Source: Planctomycetota bacterium
Lineage (GTDB): Bacteria; Planctomycetota; Phycisphaerae; SM23-33
Direction: 5' to 3'
Length of the DNA: 48,592 nucleotides
NCBI GenBank assembly: GCA_016235825.1
Contig: JACRIL010000037.1
Location: forward strand, 1-48,592
Shown here piece after piece: positions 43,501 to 48,592 of this stretch. The notes under the pieces were generated by a model that saw only the letters and a program-made list of their open reading frames with translations, was not told where the DNA came from and ran no database searches. Numbering within the stretch: the stretch's first letter is position 1; every line of letters begins with the position of its first letter. The position numbers were made by a program, and so were the translations under genes.

Positions 43501-43513
43501 GTTGTGAAACAAC
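43501..43513. promoter_or_regulatory. Second palindrome in the same intergenic region
   Basis: GTTGT-GAA-ACAAC is a perfect inverted repeat about 60 bases before the AraC-type gene start. TAGAAT at 43552-43557 may be the -10 box of that gene. The role of the palindrome is not shown by the sequence. Confidence 0.3.
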
Positions 43514-43571
43514 CTTTTTCAGCAGGCTGCCAGCGCGGGCGCGGACCCGGATAGAATACAGGTAAGCGGAA

Positions 43572-44495
43572 ATGGACAGGATCGCCGCCATACAGCTTGA
43601 TGCGGAACGCACGGAACTTCAAGTCACGAGGCTCTTTCACCACGTCGACTCCGGGCCGAACGGGCCATTTCCGTTTCGGCTCCATGATTTCAACCTTTCA
43701 TATGTAATTTCAGGCAGTCTGTTCAGAATGGTGGAAGGGAAAAAAACCGAAATTAAAACAGGCGATATGCTCTTCGGTTTTCCCGGAGAGGAAATGATCA
43801 TATGGAGCGAGAACCGCAAATCGACTTATCACTGCCATTTCGGTTTTGGGTCGTCTTCCGTGCAGGTGATCAGTTCGTCGCTGGGCGAGTGGGCGCGCCT
43901 GACGGCCCGGGCCGGTGAACTGGCCAAACACACCGAAAGCATGCTTTGCCTTCCCGACAAAATTCACATCCGCCGGCATGACCGGATCGCGGAGCTGTTC
44001 GCCGCGATGATGGACGATCAGGAGTCGCGCCTGCCCGGGGCGAAATTGGCATTCCAGGCGCATTTCACGCTGCTGCTGCGCCACGTGTCGGTCGAGGCGA
44101 TGTCGGAACTTATGCAGCAGGACCGGCCGGCCAGACTTAACAAGACTCATATCCACGTCAACCGCGCCTTGCGCGATCTTGAAGAACACCTGGCCGATCC
44201 GATCTCCATACATGGGCTGGCCGGGAAACTCCGCCTCAACGCCGATTATCTGGGGCGCGTCTTCCGGCATACGTTGGGGATGAACATTGGAACCTATATC
44301 CTCAAGCGGCGGATGGCCAGGGCGGGCGACCTGCTGCTGTCGGCCAACATGAACGTCAAGGAAGTGGCCGCCAAAGTGGGTTTCAGGGACCCTCTTTATT
44401 TCAGCCGGATGTTCAGGCGGCAGACCGGCCTGTCGCCCACCGAATATATTCTGCGGAACACCCAGCCGTCCGCGCTCGAAGGCCGCACGCAGTAA
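43572..44495 (+). CDS. AraC-family transcriptional regulator
   Basis: A 307-residue regulator. The N-terminal half is a cupin-like sensor (FNLSYVISGSLFRM followed by KKTEIKTGDMLFGFPG). The C-terminal 100 residues form the double helix-turn-helix, with ISIHGLAGKLRLNADYLGRVF as first reader helix and VKEVAAKVGFRDPLYFSRMF as second, ending TGLSPTEYI. This is the typical sugar-response AraC layout. The ATG at 43572 has AGGTAAG upstream. Being divergent from the GH30-like hydrolase, it likely controls that gene in response to a sugar. Confidence 0.92.
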   Translation: MDRIAAIQLDAERTELQVTRLFHHVDSGPNGPFPFRLHDFNLSYVISGSLFRMVEGKKTEIKTGDMLFGFPGEEMIIWSENRKSTYHCHFGFGSSSVQVISSSLGEWARLTARAGELAKHTESMLCLPDKIHIRRHDRIAELFAAMMDDQESRLPGAKLAFQAHFTLLLRHVSVEAMSELMQQDRPARLNKTHIHVNRALRDLEEHLADPISIHGLAGKLRLNADYLGRVFRHTLGMNIGTYILKRRMARAGDLLLSANMNVKEVAAKVGFRDPLYFSRMFRRQTGLSPTEYILRNTQPSALEGRTQ

Positions 44496-44637
44496 AAGCC
44501 GGCCCGGCAAACAACCAATTTTGTTTGCACCATTCACGCCCGTTCATTGATGCTCGGGGGCGTCAGATGCGGATGTTTTCCAGAGACGTTGCAAGGCGAG
44601 GGCGGGCGGCTGGCCCGACCTGGCCGAACCGGGATAA

Positions 44638-46989
44638 TCATCCCTCGAGGAGTTTGAGGATTCCGTCGGCCTTCTGTCTGGCGTCGGCCAGTTCGCCGGA
44701 GGCCGGCTCGACGGACCCCCACCGCCAGCGGTAGTGCAGATTCACCAGGTCGTACAGATCGCGATGCGGCAGGCCCAGCGTCAGTGCGGCATGTTCGGCG
44801 AATTCCATCAGGGTCTGCTGCGGCTGGCGCTCCATGCCCATCGCGTGCAGCCGGTCGAACAGGATAAACAGGAAGTCCAGGGCCGGATGCAGGGCCTTTG
44901 CGACGGGAAAGCGCCTGGCCCCGGGGCCGGAGCGCCAGCGTTTGAGCCATCGCCGCAGCGTCAGCCAGACAATTGCCGCCAGCAGTCCGGCCAGCGCCAC
45001 CGGCCAGAGCAGCACCCACTCGAACCGCCCGACGAAATACAGGTCGCCCGCCGCCCGGCCGATGCGGTCAAACAGTTCGCCCACCGGCCGGAACACCCCG
45101 CGCAGCCAGTCCTTCAGCGACATCATCAATTCCTGCCTGCTCGCGGCGTCGTAGCCGATGATCTTCTCATACCAGAACGTCTTGACATCCTGCCAGAAAC
45201 TCCTGAACGGCCCCCAGAAACCTTTTGCCCGCTCCTGGGCCGTCAGGTCCGGCGGCGTGGGATCGACGATGAACCAGCCGGCAGACGGCGTGAATACCTC
45301 GACCCACGCGTGCCCGTCGCGGTCACGGACGACGAACGCATCGCCCTCGTGCTGGGTCGGGTCGAGCCTGAACCCGGCGGCCAGCCTGGCCCGCACGCCC
45401 ACGCTGCGGAGCATTACCGCCAAACTCGACGCGAAATACTCGCAGTGCCCCTTCTTCATGTTGAAAAGGAAATTGTCCACGCCGTCGAACTTCGGGTCGG
45501 CCCCGTCCAGTTCCAGAGAATACGTGCAGCGATCCTGGAGCCGGGCTTTCATCCTGTGGGCGATTCTCTCATTGATGCTATCTGCCGCATCAGGATTGGT
45601 TTTCCGCTGCTCCAGCAGGTCCGACGTCCACTCGACGGCCAGATCGCGGACGCGCTTGGTCGTAACGATCCCGTCGCCTTCCGACGCGAACGGCCAGGGA
45701 AAATACTTTCCCTCGATATCCAGCAGGAATTCCCGCTGCGAATCGTCCAGCGGCTGAGGCCAGGACCAAGCGGTGTAAACCATGTATTCGTCGGACTGGC
45801 TGATCCATTTGAGGGTGGGCTGAAAATCGCAGCCGAAGCGTATCTTCGCCCTCGACTGCGACACCCTTGCGATTCCCACGGACGGATATGGGGCGAACAG
45901 GGTCGGCGAGACCTGCACGGAAGACGCCGCCAGCAGATGCGGGCTGACGGAAAACTCCATCTCGACGGCCTTGCCGGTGGGGGAATCGCCGATCCCGGGC
46001 AAATCGACCAGCCGGTCGCCGCTCTTTGGCGGAGGATTAACGCCAGAATTCCGCTTATGAATCTCGGACAGATCGACCAGCCGATCGCCGCTCTGGCGCC
46101 AGCGGGAATTGACATACCGGTTGAACGTCTTGCCGCGAATGTACATCAGCGAATCGTTCAGAAGCCTTTCGGCGGCGCCTTTGATCTTCACCTTCATCGC
46201 CACGCGATTCGTGAAGATAATCTCTTTGGTGTGGCCTAACTGGATGTTCGTGGCGAACCCGGCGGCGGTGGCGGTCGCCCGCTGAAAACCCAGTTCCGCT
46301 GCGTCCCGCACCATTCCGCGCGGCGCGATCAGGAAGACCGCGACGCCCACCAGCAGCACCGCCGCCAGCAGCCAGCAGGCCAGTCGGCCTATCGTGCAGG
46401 CCTGCCAGTTGCGGATGACGTTCCATGCCACCCTGTCGGGCGCCAGCTGCTGCGATTCCACCGCGAGCCTCGCCGCCGCCGCGGCATCGAGTCCGCGCTT
46501 GAGCGTGAAGATCATGGCCGTGTAGAGCGCCAGGCCCAGAAATATCAGGTACGCCGCGCCCAGCCACATCTCCTCGCAGATCAGGCCCGAAGGCACCAGC
46601 AGCAGCAGGCTCAGGGCGAGCATCTGGACGTAATCGCGGTTAGCCTTGCGCTCGAAGAGTTTGCAGACGAGGATCATCGTTATGTAATGCCCCAGCGCGA
46701 CGACCGGCTGGACGGAACCGGAAACAAGCTCGATCAGGCCGACGGCCGAGGCTATCCCCAAGCCGATGTGCACGAACAGCCGGCTGACGGATATCTCCAT
46801 CGCGCGGCGCACGGCGAAAAAGTTCACCGCCACCGCCGCCACCGCGATCAGCATGAATATATAAGTCGGCTTCTGCTCGGCCAGGCCGAACGCAACCACC
46901 GCAAGCAGCACCATCGCCAGCAGCGGCTGCTCCATCCGCCTCCGTTCGGTGAGCTTGACCTCGATGGGCGTGAAGTTCCGCAGCGGCAT
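44638..46989 (-). CDS. TgpA-like membrane transglutaminase
   Basis: A 783-residue protein. The first 260 residues hold about six to eight membrane helices (TgpA N-domain). A periplasmic transglutaminase-like core follows with catalytic Cys in KKGHCEYFASSLAVML (near 512), His in DRDGHAWVEVF (near 560) and Asp in FIVDPTPP. A further helix (WVLLWPVALAGLLAAIVWL) and a C-terminal segment like DUF4129 (MEFAEHAALTLGLPHRDLYD) end the protein. Such genes usually pair with a DUF58 gene and a MoxR ATPase, a complex of unknown detailed role. The start at 46989 overlaps nothing but lies three bases before the stop of the DUF58 gene; GGGAGG is ten bases upstream. Confidence 0.9.
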   Translation of the reverse strand: MPLRNFTPIEVKLTERRRMEQPLLAMVLLAVVAFGLAEQKPTYIFMLIAVAAVAVNFFAVRRAMEISVSRLFVHIGLGIASAVGLIELVSGSVQPVVALGHYITMILVCKLFERKANRDYVQMLALSLLLLVPSGLICEEMWLGAAYLIFLGLALYTAMIFTLKRGLDAAAAARLAVESQQLAPDRVAWNVIRNWQACTIGRLACWLLAAVLLVGVAVFLIAPRGMVRDAAELGFQRATATAAGFATNIQLGHTKEIIFTNRVAMKVKIKGAAERLLNDSLMYIRGKTFNRYVNSRWRQSGDRLVDLSEIHKRNSGVNPPPKSGDRLVDLPGIGDSPTGKAVEMEFSVSPHLLAASSVQVSPTLFAPYPSVGIARVSQSRAKIRFGCDFQPTLKWISQSDEYMVYTAWSWPQPLDDSQREFLLDIEGKYFPWPFASEGDGIVTTKRVRDLAVEWTSDLLEQRKTNPDAADSINERIAHRMKARLQDRCTYSLELDGADPKFDGVDNFLFNMKKGHCEYFASSLAVMLRSVGVRARLAAGFRLDPTQHEGDAFVVRDRDGHAWVEVFTPSAGWFIVDPTPPDLTAQERAKGFWGPFRSFWQDVKTFWYEKIIGYDAASRQELMMSLKDWLRGVFRPVGELFDRIGRAAGDLYFVGRFEWVLLWPVALAGLLAAIVWLTLRRWLKRWRSGPGARRFPVAKALHPALDFLFILFDRLHAMGMERQPQQTLMEFAEHAALTLGLPHRDLYDLVNLHYRWRWGSVEPASGELADARQKADGILKLLEG

Positions 46990-46991
46990 GG

Positions 46992-48251
46992 TCAGGCGCC
47001 TCCCGTCGCCGCGGCGCCGGCTGGCGCTTTGCGAGAATCGCTTTTGGATCCGCCCTGCGCGGCGGGCACGACGCCGCAAAGCGGATTATCCTTGAAATAT
47101 TGATCCAGCTCGTCGCCGTCGATCACGGTCAGGTCGCGGGAGGCGGAGGCAAGGCTGAAGATGTCGTCCTTGTCGAGCCGCGAGCGGTCGGCGGCGAGGA
47201 CGACGGCCTGACTGCGGGCGAGCGCCGGCCGGCTGAGACGGTCCAGAACATCGGTCAGCGAATATTCGGCGTTGCGGCCCACGTCGGCCAGCGCGTCGAG
47301 CAGCCGGCAGCGCGGACCCTTGCCCGCCGAGGGCGACAGGATCAGCGGGCCGTCCGCGTGCGCCAACGCCAGCCCGACCTGGTAGCCGCGCGTCAGGGCG
47401 TAATCCGTCAGCGTCGCGGCGAAGCGGATCATCTTCTCCAGCCGCAGCAGGCTCACATTCGAGTTGTCTGCAAGCTGCGTGTCGAAGATAATCCAGAGGA
47501 TTTCCGGCGCAGTCCGGGACATCTCGCGGAGGACCGGCACGATTCTGCCCGCCGACCGCCGCCAGTGGATCCATCGCGGGTTGTCGCCGATGCGGTAGTC
47601 CCGCAGGCCGAAGAACTCGTCCTGCCCGCCGCGGTCGCGGCTGGGCGCGGTGTGCGAAAGCTCGATCGCCCCGCGACGCAGGATCTGCCTCGTCAGCCTG
47701 CCCTTGGCCGGCCAGACCACCAGACTCGCCTGGTCCTGAATAGCCCTGCTGGCGGCGACCAGACCGAACGGGAAAATCGTCGAGAGCCTCGCGCCCCTCA
47801 GTTTTATCCTGCCGCGCCTCCGCGCCACGAACCGCCCGCCGGAGCGGAACGTCATGCGGGCGGGCAGATTAGCGCAGAATCCGCCGGCGCTCTGGATGCC
47901 CTCGGGCGCAAGCTCGTTGACCGAGACCGCCAGGCACGAGCCGAACCGCCCGGAATTCCGCAGGAAATAGCCCATATGGACCATCTGATTCTGCCAGGCC
48001 CGGTCGGGCAGCTCGCGCTCCACGGTGATCACCGACAGCATCCGGCGCGAAAGCATCGACGAGACCAGCAGCGCGCCGACCACCGATCCGAACAGCACGA
48101 ACAGAAACGGCGCCTGGCTCTTGGCCGACGCCACGCCGATAACCGTCGTTACGCCCAGCACCAGCCACCCGGCCAGCGTCAACCTCAGGCGCACCGGCCC
48201 GCCTCGCCGCACCGCAACCCGCTCACGCTTCTTGTCCTGACGGGATACCAT
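46992..48251 (-). CDS. DUF58 (vWA-like) membrane protein
   Basis: A 419-residue protein with two N-terminal membrane helices (residues 24-65) and the DUF58 signature LRDYRIGDNPRWIHWRRSAG about two-thirds of the way to the middle (near 223). A vWA-like fold follows (EILWIIFDTQLADNS), as in the DUF58/TgpA/MoxR systems. Arginine-rich GRFVARRRGRIKLRG before the signature is also typical. The ATG at 48251 is directly upstream of the TgpA-like gene, so the two form an operon. The MoxR-type ATPase expected upstream is not in the window; the repeat at 48385 intervenes. Confidence 0.9.
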   Translation of the reverse strand: MVSRQDKKRERVAVRRGGPVRLRLTLAGWLVLGVTTVIGVASAKSQAPFLFVLFGSVVGALLVSSMLSRRMLSVITVERELPDRAWQNQMVHMGYFLRNSGRFGSCLAVSVNELAPEGIQSAGGFCANLPARMTFRSGGRFVARRRGRIKLRGARLSTIFPFGLVAASRAIQDQASLVVWPAKGRLTRQILRRGAIELSHTAPSRDRGGQDEFFGLRDYRIGDNPRWIHWRRSAGRIVPVLREMSRTAPEILWIIFDTQLADNSNVSLLRLEKMIRFAATLTDYALTRGYQVGLALAHADGPLILSPSAGKGPRCRLLDALADVGRNAEYSLTDVLDRLSRPALARSQAVVLAADRSRLDKDDIFSLASASRDLTVIDGDELDQYFKDNPLCGVVPAAQGGSKSDSRKAPAGAAATGGA

Positions 48252-48384
48252 TCTCAGATGCCTGTTTTGTCAAATCATCCCGAATTCGTCGTATTTCCTC
48301 GGCGTTGGGAACCCAACTTCCCTCATTGTCGTGAAGGAGCCATCCTGTAAGCCCGGCAAGGGGGAACTGTTGCGGCGAATCCGG

Positions 48385-48592
48385 AGTGCCTTGCGGATTC
48401 AGGGCCGCCAAGTTCAAGGCCCGACTTGTCCGGCGTAGCCTTGGCGAAGCCGGAAGGGCCGGCAGATAGTAGCCCCAGGTGAAGCGACGACGCGACGAAG
48501 TCGCTCGTCGCGGAACCTGGGGTTGCGCCGTCATTAAAAAAGTTTTCGATTCCCCGTTCGCGCCACGGCAGAAGCGGCGAAATTTTTGAAAA
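48385..48592. repeat. Composite inverted hairpin element, copy D (left unit, cut by window edge)
   Basis: TTGCGGATTC, GGCCCG...GGGCC, GATAGTAGCCCC, and the two-part hairpin are all present. The outer stem is CCCCAGGT (48473) with ACCTGGGG (48515), again a compensated variant. The inner stem (CGACGACGCGAC/GTCGCTCGTCG) is wholly different from the other copies but still paired. After it come GTCATTAAAAAAGTTT and CGCCACGGCAGAAGCGGC, as in copy B. The GGCCCG...GGGCC hairpin loop contains the 30 bp mini-hairpin (48425-48454). Confidence 0.88.
48425..48454. repeat. 30 bp mini-hairpin, copy 3 (nested)
   Basis: Identical to the copy at 25751-25780 over its full length, including the closing CGAAGCCGGA. 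It is placed in the loop of the GGCCCG/GGGCC hairpin of element D, where copies A and B have only CA or CG. Confidence 0.88.

Noticed and set aside
44734..46239. 501-residue plus-strand frame opposite the TgpA-like gene
   Set aside because: Composition typical of a high-GC shadow frame; the minus strand has clear catalytic motifs.
48223..48534. 103-residue minus-strand open frame before the DUF58 gene
   Set aside because: More than half is repeat D. The last 47 residues (from FPLAGLTGWLLHDNEG on) could be a remnant of a protein but overlap the DUF58 start; too little to call.

Overview
The window is GC-rich chromosomal DNA that most resembles a planctomycete, probably of the Phycisphaerae or a related lineage. 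This is an inference from gene content and repeat style; there is no rRNA or other phylogenetic marker apart from a single tRNA. Supporting points are the large secreted VIT/VWA and PQQ-propeller proteins, a propeller carrying an embedded methyltransferase-like domain, the DUF2752 and TgpA/DUF58 genes, the often weak Shine-Dalgarno sites, and the very high density of hairpin-forming intergenic repeats. No plasmid or phage functions are visible. The only transposase is a cut-off IS5-family end at the left edge.

Layout. 1-6.8 kb: an IS5-type end that seems to have landed in the 3' end of a VIT/VWA gene, then a DUF2520 Rossmann protein, a HhH-GPD DNA glycosylase coupled to an EamA transporter, and a small secreted protein. 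6.8-15 kb: a PAS-PAS-GGDEF diguanylate cyclase, a SprT-like metalloprotein, a WG-repeat protein, a GT87-like membrane glycosyltransferase, a GT2 glycosyltransferase and a Spy/LTXXQ-like protein with a good terminator. 15-21 kb: two SGNH hydrolases around a GT4-like glycosyltransferase, an orphan ThiS-like carrier, a uroporphyrinogen-decarboxylase-like protein and a YchF-like GTPase. 21-29 kb: a giant AsmA-like protein, tRNA-Leu(UAG), a six-hairpin glycosidase-like protein and a small membrane protein. 29-34 kb: an operon of DUF2752 plus three related lipoproteins, then a complete arsR-arsC-acr3 arsenic operon. 34-38.6 kb: an FtsB-like gene behind enolase, a Nudix hydrolase and a rhomboid protease. 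38.6-48.6 kb: a propeller/methyltransferase fusion, a GH30-like glycosidase divergent from an AraC regulator, and a TgpA-like transglutaminase with a DUF58 protein.

The most unusual content lies between the genes. At least six families of hairpin-rich repeats are present. The largest is an approximately 0.5 kb element made of two inverted units. It has three complete copies and one copy cut by the window end. Each arm folds into a two-part hairpin whose stems differ between copies yet stay paired (compensatory change). A separate 30 bp mini-hairpin sits in the loop of an older hairpin in all three clear copies, which suggests hairpin-in-hairpin insertion. These repeats generate many false ORFs and have misplaced several gene starts, and one has become part of a coding sequence (the GT87-like protein).
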